From Eremophila alpestris peregrina (lineage: Eukaryota; Chordata; Aves; Passeriformes; Alaudidae), in assembly GCA_009792885.1 (NCBI GenBank), contig WMCF01000023.1:7984861-8048860 (forward strand): a DNA stretch of 64,000 nucleotides, read 5' to 3'. The position numbers and the translations under genes were made by a program. This document shows positions 37,809 through 48,299 of this stretch, piece by piece. Position 1 is the stretch's first letter. Each line of letters starts with the position of its first letter. Below the pieces are notes generated by a model that was not told the origin of the DNA, searched no databases, and worked only from the letters and a program-made list of their open reading frames with translations.

Positions 37809-38112
37809 AGTGTTCCAAAGCCAGCCAAAGGGAGCCTGTCTGGGAATGTAGTAGCCACTGTGTTAATGACGTGTGTGTTCCTGGCACTTCTGAGGAGCAG
37901 ATCGTGGCACACGTCAGTATCAGCCCACACAAGAGCTTTTAACGTTGCAGATAGTAACTGCACTTAGATATGAGAGAGACAACTGGGAAAATCTCAGCTG
38001 AATGACCTAAGTTAATTCATGAAAATCAGAGAGCATTTCTAAATTTGTCACCAAGCTGAAAATGTAACACCTATATGTGTGAAATAACTGTATGTATCAT
38101 CAAATGCTTTAA

Positions 38113-38118
38113 AATAAA
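38113..38118 (+). terminator. ASCL3: ASCL3 polyadenylation signal
   Basis: AATAAA 305 bases after the ASCL3 stop, followed by T-rich and GTTTTCTGT sequence. It gives a short 3' UTR, consistent with a single-coding-exon gene. Confidence 0.6.
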
Positions 38119-38124
38119 ATCTTT

Positions 38125-41100
38125 CTGCTTATGGGATTGAGATTATTCTCGTTTTCTGTAATGTTATTGGATTACTCTCACATGCACTTTCTTAAAATAT
38201 TCAGGCTAAATTGCCAGTGTTCCTTTTAAAATACCTTTTTAAAGGTTCTAAGGGGTATTGTTAGATGCCAAAAGAAAGGATAATTCAGTTAAAAACGGAG
38301 AAAAAATATAAGAGGGTAGGAGCTTTCTGAAGCACAGTTACTGAACATAGGAAGAGCATAAAGTTTTGCAAGTGTTGCTCCATCATTTTCTTATTAATGA
38401 ATGTTTTAATCACATTGACACCTTTAGACATGGCATAATTTCTATTGAAAATTTGATTCTTGTACAGATGTCAGTGCCCTTAAAAATTACTAGGATTGCT
38501 TACATAATACAGTGTAAAGAGGGCTGACAAGGTTTTGGCCATCGGTATAAAAATAATCCTGCAATAGAAATTATTTGAGACTTTGACTGATGATGGTTGA
38601 GGTCTGGAGTGGTCTTCCCCAACCTCCCAGTCTGTTCCTCTGTACTGCTGATGGTTTCAGTTAAGTGTTATAAAATAGACCTGTGTGAAGATGATGAAGA
38701 GAGTGTAGCTCCTACACCGATAAAATGTCTTGACATTTACTCTGTGTAAGGGAATCATTGATACTAAATAATTCTGCTGACAGCATGAGAGCTAGTAGGC
38801 TGGCTGTGCAGCAGAATGTACAAAAGAATGGTTACAGACTTCCCAAGTGATGTATCCTTCTCTCTAACTGCACTCATCCCACCCTGTTACATTGTTTTTA
38901 TAGCAGCAAACTGAAACATGCCTAAAAGGGCAATTAAGTGTTCCAAGCACCTCCTCCCCCCCCCCCCAAAAAAAACACAAACAAAACCAACCAAACAAAA
39001 AAATCAAGAGATGCCAACTCTTTGTCTTTCTTCTAAGGAGGATGTGAAAATTAGGGATCTCAGCAGATATTAACTGGTAGATTTCTGCATTATAATATGA
39101 CATTTTTGATAAGCACTTTGTAAGAGAGGGGTAGAATTCATTAACCATTCCCCCTTACTGTGAAAGGAGAAAGTTGTGAAGTGATTTGACCTTGGTTTGT
39201 CTCAGCTTCAACATTTCTATGCAGGTTTCAAACATATTTATTTGTCACACCCTGTGGTGGTAGTCTTTTTAAAATTTTCCTTAATCTGAACTGTAACTTT
39301 GATGCTGTTTTTTGCCCTGCAATCATAGGCAGAAGTCTATAGAGGACACACTGAGCTTTCTTAAAATGCCTTCCCTGCCCCTGCAGTGCAGTAGATCCAT
39401 GGGGAGTTGAAAACTGAGCAAATGTGTGGCAGTCAAATGGTGCTCGCTGAAGTCAGGTTCTGCTGGATTTTAACCAGTAAGGTCAGGATGTCCCATCCTG
39501 GGAGTAACAGCTGTGGCAACCTCCATAGCAACTGGAAAACACTGGCAGCAAAAGGCTCCCTGTGCCCAACAGGCAAAAGTGGGAGATTTCTGCATGCAGA
39601 CAGCATCCAGATGGACCAGGTGTATTGTTACCAATAGCTGGTAAGTCTGAAATACTGCTGTGCCAAAGTACTTGGAGTTGTCCAGAGAAAGCAGCATGAT
39701 TGCCTTTGTCAATGCACTGTTTTGTGTAGAAACAGGAGTCCCTACTCTGAGCTGAATGGTGTTAAAATGTGCTTTAGTGTAGAAGTGATAGTTGCCTTTC
39801 TTTGCAAAGTGTTACTGATTCCATCTTGTTTTGGTTTATAATAGGAGTTTGTGCAGTCATGAAATAAGTGACTATATTGTGCTGATTTTCTGAATTAAAT
39901 ATGAATCTTGCAGCAGTTAATCCATTTTTCCTGCTGGGTTTGCTGTGCTAGTGTTCTGAATTCATGTATCTATCTGGGAGTCTCCATAAAAAAGACTTCC
40001 AGTTCATATTTCTTAGATAAGAGACAAAATAGCATCTAAAAATGAATGCTTAAACTGCATTTTATAAAAGAAATTAAGCACTTATATTTTACAGGTTGTT
40101 GAATTTCCACGCAAATTTTATCCTAAGTGTTTCTAAGCAATATTTAAGAAAAAAATTAATGGAAGCTTGTCTACTACATCTTTTGAAATTACCAGAGATA
40201 GCATCACATCATTGATCTTACTGTGACAGCCTCTGAATAGTTATCACTTGTCACATCTGAGCATCTCATTCTTTCTTGTTGCAAGCCATAATCCTACTGT
40301 TAATAAAACATGACAGGACAGCTGAAAGATCAAAATATTTCATCTTAATGCATCACTATAAATAAATAACAGGGAAATGTAATCTAACATCAAGTTCAAA
40401 ACCTGTCAGGCTTACTCAGCTCGTCAACTTCAGCTGTAATTTCTGTCTCGGCTTGTAAAACATGGAAGGTTTGGCTGGGTCTGCATACAAGAAAGCTTGA
40501 AGGGAAGAAGATAGATATAAGGAAGGAGAGCTGGGTGTTACAGAGGGAAACAAATGTTGGAGGGAGGTGAAAATTATTATTTTCCTGTAGGGTTTCCTTG
40601 GGTATTTCTGCCCTTTTTCCCGGGTAGGATTTGGGTGAGTGAGGATCACTGAAGTCAGTGATGTGGGCTCATCTGGCCAAATGCCAGTCTGAATGTTTTG
40701 AATTCAGTGTTTTTAAACACAAATAAACAATTAATCAAAATTGCTGGGTTCTTGAGCTACACTGGACAGCACTTGCTTGTGTTAGAAATGAAACTGTATT
40801 GTCTTTTCTTCCAGCAGATTACAAGTGAGTCCTGCAGGCAGCAGCCTTTCCCAGTATGGCTCATTGGGAAGGGTCCCTGCCCAGGGGTCACAGGTATTGC
40901 AGTGTGAGGCCAGCTTTGGACAAGTTCTCATGTTCAGCTGTCACAACCACAGTTAGCCCCTGCTGCAGGAGCTCTTTTGTTGTGTATCATGCCTGGATTG
41001 CTGAGCCTCTTGGCCCTCAGAGGTAAAACCAAGTTCCTGTTTGAGTCTGTGATTTGTTTTTTTTTCCATGATATCTAATAGGATAAACCAGGCTGGAGTG

Positions 41101-41789
41101 TCAGATTAATGAATTAGCAGCTTGAACATCCTTTGAGCTTTCCCACCCCTGCACTGGCAGTTTTTTAGATGTATTAACTAAAGTTATTTGCTACCTTGGA
41201 GATTATGAAGAGCAAAGCCTGAGTAAGCCTCATATCAAAGAAACATTCCTTTAACATTATTGGGATAAATAAAAGCATCTTGCATTAGCAGTCATCTTCC
41301 ATGAAATGTTTCTAATGCTTTGTGACAGGGGATTATATTCCCAGTTTTGAACTAGAAGCTGTCATCAGCCAGCAGCTTTGTTGTTTACTTCTCTGCTTTG
41401 CTGTTCCCTGAATGCTGCAGTGTAAACCATCAGCCCCAGTGCTCTGGAGTGCACCTATGCTGTGCTCTGTGCTGCAGGTGGAACTTCTCTCCTTATTCCA
41501 AGGGTTGCATTGTCTTGCCAGGTAAACAGCAAAGGGACTGGTGCAAGTAATGCTGGCCCAGGATTCCAGCATGCTCCTGGCTCGCTTCCTGTACACCCCA
41601 AAGCAAAAGTAAAAGCAGGCACTGATGTGTTTTTCCCAAGATCAAGGAATTATACCAGCACAAGCAAATTTTCTCTTTCTTCCCACACTATTTGGCCCGT
41701 GGGAGTGCTACGAAATGAGGTGGAGTGTTCCAGTTCTTAAATATTGCAAGACTATTTTTTTCATGACCTACAGCATCTGTTTCTTTCAG
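38125..41789 (+). other. ASCL3-C11orf16 interval
   Basis: AT-rich sequence without a recognisable gene; it probably contains the undetected first exon of the C11orf16 ortholog. A 12-base C run followed by an A-rich (CAAA)n-like stretch lies at 38956-39003. The ORFs are short and unsupported. Confidence 0.55.
38956..39003. repeat. Homopolymer C run with A-rich tail
   Basis: Twelve C followed by eight A and then CAAA/CCAAA-type repeats. Sequencing and polymerase errors are likely here. Confidence 0.8.
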
Positions 41790-41822
41790 GGCTGACCCAT
41801 TTTGTTTTCTTTGAGGTGCCAG

Positions 41823-44800
41823 TGGATCAGCCACTGCCTCCCCTCCCCTGGCCCAGCATGGAAGAGACTGGGGGAATCAGGGGGCACAGAGAGCAACGTC
41901 CCTGTGCTGGCTAGAGCAGAACAAGATGGATTTTATTACCATGCCACAGTAAAAGAGGAGGTAGAGGTGAGTGATGGCTGCTGTCTGGTAGCTGGGGGGA
42001 TGTGTAATAGGAAGCAGTCCTCACACACCACCTAAGTTCAATGTAGCAGTTTTTGGTTCAGCTGGTGAGATTAGAGAACAGATCACCAGGACAGCAGGTG
42101 CTTGGGCAGCCTTTTGCTGGGCACGGAGCCAGGCTCAGCCAGCCCCAGTGCTGCTGTTGTGTGCAGACACAGAACCATCAACAGCACAGGAAAAGGGTTT
42201 GTGTTTTGTGTACACACGTCCAGCTTGAGTCAGCCACAGACCAATGGCTCAGGGTCTTTCCAGAAAGGTTAGTGAAAGCTTTAATTCATTGGTTTGTTAG
42301 CACTTCAAACTTAACACAAAAGAGAGCCTGTTCTTTCTCAAGAACAGGGAAGTACCTCATCTCATGGTTGATGGAAAGCCTCTTGACAGGCTTTAATACA
42401 AGGGAAAACAAAAATTCCCAAAAACCCCTTAAGAAGCAGAGCTAATGTTGTATGTAATGAGGAAGGACTTGGGCATGGCTGAAGAACAGGTCTGAATGGC
42501 TTCAGTGTCCCTTGTTCCTTGGCACACACAGCATGGTTTGTGAAATACGCTTGTCTATAGCTTTTGCTCTTGGGAAAGAAAATACAGATCCTAGTGTCAG
42601 TGAATCTGAACCTATGCTTCACTCATCCTGCTTTCAGGTGAGCCTCACAGAGGGTTTTTGGGCTGTCTCAATGCTGAACTAACACTACACACTCCAGCTG
42701 CTGTTCAGGCTTGTTTTGCCCTAGTCATAGAGGCACAGGGTGGCCTCCTAGCAAAAGCTGCATTACCTGGCACATTATGGACTGTTTCTCAGTGGAATTG
42801 TTGATTTGTTCCTGGTAACAGAGTGAAAGAGGCATGTTTCTGGTAGAGTTTGCCAAACCACTTGTGTCACGTGGAAGGCATCCAGTGCATGTACAAAAAA
42901 CAGCAAAGGATGACATCCTGGAGTATGTGAATGGGATGAAGCACTCCTTGCTCCCTGGAGACAGAGTGCTGGCACCCTGGGAACCAGATAGGGCCAGATA
43001 TGGGCCAGGAACTGTCCTCAGAGGCATTGAGACAAGGGATCCCTTACGAGGTAAGAAAAGTGCTGCTCTCTTCCTCTTCTTGTTCCTCTGGCACACAGTG
43101 AGGCTGTCAGGATAAACTCTTGGCAGGGTGCTGCTGCCTGAGAAATGACAGAGCACAGACTACAGCCTAGTGCTGCTCCAAGCTTGCAGGAGCTGATGGA
43201 TATCTGTGTGTAACCCCACCAGTGTGACCCTAGGGAAGTTGTGACCCATACAAATGTCATCATCTGTGTCTGTGGATGTGGCTGGGATAAGGCTGTGTCT
43301 GCCATGCACAGGACTGTAGCCTTTTCATGACAGATACCAGTGAGACAGCTTCCATGAAGCATTCATCTGAGCTTAAATGCTCATATTTGTACCAAATGGT
43401 ACATCTGGGGGTGATTTTATCATCCAGACGTAGGAGATTTCAACAGCTCATTCACTTTTCCTGTGTCTGCCAGTTAAGTTGCACTGACTTACCAAAATAC
43501 TGCTCTCAGAGCAGTACTGCTAACTTTGGCAGCGACAACAAAAATTACTGTCATCATTTTCTTGTTCATCTGATGACAAATTGGGAGGAAAGGTGCTGCC
43601 AAACCTGTTGTTTTAGTGCCCAGGCTGCCCACTCACTTCTGTGACACTGTGGTGAGGTGTTAGGGACAAGAGTTGATCCTGCCTCTTGACAGGAGTAGAA
43701 AGTGCCTAAAGCTGCAAAGCCTGATCTGTCTGTGTGCCCTGCCCAGGCAGGCCAGCTGCTTAAGGCTGATTACTTTTTCTCTTAACAGCCTCAGAAGATG
43801 AAGAAATTATGGTCCAGTTCTGGAATGACAAGCAAGTGAAACTCCCCCGTGGTGTGGCTCTGTGGATCCCTCCTGGCCTGTGGGAGAGGATTGTGGAGAT
43901 GATCCACATGCCCTTCAGCAGCAGGGTGAAGCCCAGAGCAAGCCAGGACACTAACTCTGGTATTTTTCCCTGCAGTCCCAAGCCAGCCCTGGTTCCTGTT
44001 AGTGCTGTATGTAGCCTTGCCAAGCACTGCCTGCTCTGCTCTCCCTGCTGGCCACATTTCCACCACCTCTGTGCTGGTGGTGTCTGCTGTTCATCAGCCT
44101 GGCTAAGGTGCATCTGCTGCTGCCATCCCTGTGCTGCTGCGTGGTGGCCTCTTCCCTCCAGGTCTCTGGTCTTTCAGGACAAAGCCGAAGAGGCAGAGTC
44201 CAGCATTGAGCCCTCTCCACACCTTCTAGAACTGAAAGGCACAAAACAAGGAGAAGCTACAGCTGTGGCAACATCTTCTCCCTCTTCTGATTCAGAGTGG
44301 AACCTGAAGCCATCCCTCACTAAGAGTACTGTGGGGGACAGTGCTGTTAACACAGGCTCCAGCTGTCTTGAAAAGCCCAGGCTAAAGAATTCTGCAAGAC
44401 CCAAGGGGAAATACTGGCAAAGAAGTCACCACAAGTCCCACTCCAGTAATTCAGGTACCTTCAAACAACCCCACAGGGAAGCAAGTGTCAGAGGGAACAA
44501 AACCAGAAATCTTCTGGACAGGGAAGCTACTTTGCCTGCAGGTTATTGGTATTAATACAGTAAACTTTCATATCAGACTGACACAATTCTTCCCCCTCCC
44601 CAATGTTTCTGCTGCCTCTTCTTTTGGCAACTCATCCCACAGAAAACTACCAGAACAATTAATTTCATTTGGAAGTACAGATATTCCTCTCTGTTTCCTG
44701 TCATTTTCCTATGCCTTTATGATGCTAACATCTTCATTAATGCATAGCTCATCCATTCAGAACAACCTGAAAGAATTCCTTTCGGGCTTAAAGTGCATTT

Positions 44801-47800
44801 TCCTCTCTTCTGAAATGAATGTTTCTCCATTTCAGTTCTGCTTTCAGTCTTAGATACAATTTTACTCCTTCCCAGGACCTGGAAGTTGTAGCAGCATGTG
44901 TACAAAGGGCCAGCTGGAATCCAAAGCCATCTCCACTGGGAACACATCCAGTGTGGCCCCAACTCAGCAGAGTGCAGTGTTTGAAACCTTTGAGCAGGCT
45001 CCCAGAGGGCAACTCACACTGAAAGAAATCCTGAGAGACCATGATTTGAAGCCATCATTGAGGGTAAGATAATCTGTATTTAATACTGTAGTTATGTAAT
45101 ACTGTAGTTTGAATGGGCAAAATATTCTTGTAAATGGTTTGGAAGCTGGCAAGAAAAATACATTTTTTGTAACTGAACTGCTTCCTAAGACCATCCTCCA
45201 GTTTTGTGATAGGTAGCAAAGTTCTCCACTAATGAAAACGAAACAAAAATCCCCAAACCTTAAGAAAGGGCTGAAGCTACTTGGTAAAATGGAAATAATT
45301 GTCAGTAGACATGTGAGCATTCAGTAATGCAGATCTCAGTTCAGAAACCTGCCAAGTGCCCATTGACATCTTCCCAGTGAAGTCCTATGTTAAATCCATG
45401 GAAAGGTGCTGAGCTCTGCCAATCACATGGTGATAGTCACAATTTCTGTCTCTGAGAGATAAAAGCAGATTCTTTGGTTAACAGTCTTTGCAACCAGTTT
45501 AAACAGCAGATTCCTCCTGTGAAGCTAGGGGATACAGAGTAAGCAAACTGTGTCACAGCTAGGAGCAACACCACCCTGGATTTTAGGCCAGGCTTCTCTT
45601 GTACTTTAGAAAAACTTGAAAAAAAGTCAGAAAATGAATGCTAAAAAAGGCAAACACAGAAATGAGGAAGAAAACAACTTACAGGAAGAAGGGTGTCTTA
45701 CAACTTACAACTTACAGGAAGAAGGGGAAGATGAAAGAGAATGCCAGGATTCTGACAGAATCAGTGCTCTGCACAAGGGCAGAAACAGTGCTCTGCACAA
45801 GAGCATCGGTGTGCTCTTAATAAATTATATACATGAAATGAAATATTAGCTTCTCTGTACCTTCATGCTCTTGCTAGCTGACTACAAAGTAAAACTTGAA
45901 ATGTTCTAAACTTGCATGTTTAGAGATGAATCCATTAATAACATGTCTTGGTGAACAGAGAATATACAGGAATACATCTTGTATTCTCACAATTGTACTC
46001 ATTCCTTTTAAGCAGATGCCAACTTAGCAACTGTATGGTTCTCATTTTCTATTTCTATTCTGCTTTATTGTTTAAATAATCATAGTTACATAACTACACA
46101 CCTTTGTAATTGATTTCCTAGGAATTTTCAGACCAGTTTGGAGCTCTAGGGGGGCATGCTCTGTGTTAGCAGTGTCAGAGCTGTGCACTGAAGTGACATG
46201 AGTTGCCTTTGGGTAAAACTAATAAGAAACCAGAATTGTTTCATTCCAGCCCCAGAGCAGCAGCATGAATCACAGTAGTGGATGCAACGTGATAATACAG
46301 GGTATAATGACAGAATTTTGTTCCTGTAAAATAGCCCTTGGTGATTTTAAATGGATTTAGAAGATCCATTGCCACTCTGAGATAGCTGAAGCAGTTTTAT
46401 CACATGATACAGGCTGCATCAGAAATGGCTTGCAGTAAATCAGTGGAGTTAAAGGACAGGCTTCCCAGAGGTACTCTCTGGGGGTTGTTGTCCCCTCACT
46501 GCAGTCAACAAAATCCTTGCAACTTCTGAAGTAGAAAAGTTTTTAATCAAAGCCTAACAGCTTCTGAAAATCCTTTGGTCTTGCTGTCCAATTGTGTGTT
46601 TCAGCAGTAAAGTTTATACTAGCACAGGAAATAGACCATTATTAAAGCTATGTGAGGCAGAGGTACAGCCAGCAAAGCAGCAGTTAACAAAGACACTGAT
46701 GCTTTTTTTAGACCAGACTTGTGAGGGATTTGTTTTCTGTCCTCCAGGAAGAAGGCTCTGCAGCATCAGAAGAAAAAAGATATAAAGCAGCATCAGATGA
46801 CAAATGTAAAGTGAATTGTGTTGGAGATGACAAAGCTGATGCTATAAACCCTGTCAGAGCTCACTTGCAACAAAGCACAGAGAGACATGATCAACCAGAA
46901 TCCAGTACATGTACAACTGATCAAGCTCAGGGGCTGAAATTTCAGGTAAATTTCTTCACTATATCAGTGTTATATTTTTTAAACAAATCAAATTCTGATT
47001 TAGGTACTGTCTCAGTAGAATATCTTTATGGATGACTATATAATTTTAATAAGTGAGAAACTTTACTTTTACCCACATGAAACTTGAGCATCCTCATTCT
47101 TTATTCCAAAGTGCTACAATAAATTCCTAACTGTTTGGACTTGACTTTACAATTCTGGAGAGATCAGATGAACCAGTATGAGCACTAAAAGCCTGAACAC
47201 AGCAAGAGTCCAATAAACCTCCCATTTGTCTACAGTTCTCTGGAGTGAGCCACAGAAATTCAGCAAAGCAATTTCTGTTTGTAGAAAGCCAGGAGGAATG
47301 GAGAAACAATACAAGCTGACAGCTAAGAGATTTTTTTTCAGGATTAAAGCACAAGCAAAAGTAGCCAGAGGCTAAAGGACCTGCTGCCATAGATACAAAC
47401 AACAAAATGATTAGCATTCAAGCCACTGATGTTTATATTCTGATGAAAATTAACTGAAACCTTAATACTATCAGCTACAAAAAGATGACAGATCTATATT
47501 GATCACATCACTAATTCTAAACATGGAATCTGGTCCTTCAGGAAAGTTAAACATCCAGGGTGTTTTGTTAGTGTGACTGGTCATGTTTAAAGCATATGAA
47601 CTTGGCCATAAAGCTGCAGTGTGCAGTTGCTTAGCAGTAAATTGGATAATTTAGGGTACCCACAGCCCTCAGAAAAGGGGTTTAGTGTGGTCTGCGAAGC
47701 CTGCAAAGAGAGAGCTTGAATCAACAGCTTATGTGCCTAGACTGAATATTTCAGCACATTTCTGAGCTGGAGTTCCAGGTAGTGAATTTCATTTGCATTT

Positions 47801-47889
47801 CACTTCTTTACCAGACTAGCAGAAGTACACATAGGAGAGTGGCTTGTGAGCCAGCTGCTCTAAAATCAGTGCCAGCTTACAGAAGCTAA
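41823..47889 (+). CDS. C11orf16: C11orf16 ortholog, DUF4537-type protein (5' end incomplete)
   Basis: Proposed exons: about 41823-41966, 42822-43050, 43789-44454, 44876-45063, 46748-46945, 47815-47889 (about 499 residues; human about 467). Phases agree throughout. Similarity to human C11orf16 is clear in the first four: Leu-Ala-Arg-x-Glu-x-Asp-Gly-Phe-Tyr-Tyr, Leu-Val-Glu-Phe, a Pro-Gly-Asp-Arg-Val-Leu-Ala block followed by Tyr-Gly-Pro-Gly-Thr-Val-Leu, and Val-Gln-Phe-Trp-Asn. A Cys/His-rich segment ending in Trp-Trp-Pro-Leu follows. I recall the family as DUF4537 (Tudor-like in other members); function is unknown. The start of the first listed exon is uncertain because an in-frame TGA at 41793-41795 forbids the strong acceptor at 41789 unless translation starts later. 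The initiator exon was not found. The last two exons rest on splice signals, open frame and phase 0 joins; an alternative terminal exon is at 45610. Confidence 0.82.
45610..45849 (+). CDS. Alternative terminal exon of the C11orf16 ortholog (candidate)
   Basis: An acceptor with a pyrimidine tract (CTTCTCTTGTACTTTAG, ending at 45609) joins in phase 0 to the exon ending at 45063. The frame stays open for 79 codons to a stop at 45847-45849, and AATAAA lies inside at 45819-45824. The product is Lys/Glu/Asn-rich with two internal duplications: Leu-Gln-Glu-Glu-Gly occurs twice, and Ser-Ala-Leu-His-Lys occurs twice. A Lys-Lys-Ser-Gln segment might correspond to the basic Arg-Lys-Arg-Ser-Gln near the human C-terminus. 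It competes with the 46748/47815 ending; both could be used. Confidence 0.4.
   Translation, partial: KNLKKSQKMNAKKGKHRNEEENNLQEEGCLTTYNLQEEGEDERECQDSDRISALHKGRNSALHKSIGVLLINYIHEMKY
46748..46945 (+). CDS. Internal exon of the C11orf16 ortholog (candidate)
   Basis: A strong acceptor (TTTTCTGTCCTCCAG, ending at 46747) and a donor (CAG then GTAAAT) enclose 66 open codons, phase 0 at both ends. The peptide is acidic and Asp/Glu/Ser/Thr-rich with three Cys. If the donor is skipped, the frame continues to a stop at 47033-47035. I know of no human counterpart for this segment. Confidence 0.5.
47815..47889 (+). CDS. Terminal exon of the C11orf16 ortholog (candidate)
   Basis: An acceptor (CACTTCTTTACCAG, ending at 47814) opens a 24-codon tail in phase 0 with the exon ending at 46945, and stops with TAA at 47887-47889. 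The tail is Arg/Ser-rich and ends Tyr-Arg-Ser, comparable in charge to the human C-terminus ending Asn-Ser-Arg. An ATTAAA at 48202-48207 could serve as polyadenylation signal. Confidence 0.4.
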   Translation, partial: TSRSTHRRVACEPAALKSVPAYRS

Positions 47890-48266
47890 TGTACACCCCC
47901 CAGTCATATCACATGGGTCATCTCTCTCTGGTCAACACAGTGACATGGGGGTTTTCTCTGAGGATAATACAAAAGGAGCTGTCATCACAAAGGCTTGATC
48001 ATGTATTTTATTTCACTGATTGTATCTTTAATTGCTCAGAGCAGAAGAATCTGGAATTACACAGTCACATAATTGGATTTAAAAGGCACACAGTGTACAA
48101 ATATTTATAAAAATCAGTGTACAAAGTGGGCTGCATATAATTGCATTAAGTAGAAAACAAATATACAGGCCATAAAAATGAAGTCCCAAAGAGGAAGCTA
48201 CTATTAAAGTGCTAACAAGAAAAAGATATTTATAGTTCATTACATGCATTAAAAAGAGCCTCATGT

Positions 48267-48272
48267 TTTATT
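48267..48272 (-). terminator. AKIP1: AKIP1 proximal polyadenylation signal
   Basis: TTTATT on the plus strand, AATAAA on the minus strand, 28 bases after the AKIP1 stop. A second minus-strand AATAAA lies near 48008. The proximal site would give a very short 3' UTR. Confidence 0.45.
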
Positions 48273-48299
48273 TCTGCTATTGCCAGGAAACAACAAATA

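Noticed and set aside
41790..41822. Acceptor TTTCTTTCAG at 41789 as the start of the C11orf16 exon
   Set aside because: In the frame fixed by the downstream similarity, a TGA occurs at 41793-41795, so a coding exon cannot begin there in that frame. A later acceptor such as the one ending at 41822 is preferred, though not proven.
43760..44244. Minus-strand ORFs of 81 to 117 codons opposite the large C11orf16 exon
   Set aside because: Shadows of the real coding exon at 43789-44454 on the plus strand.
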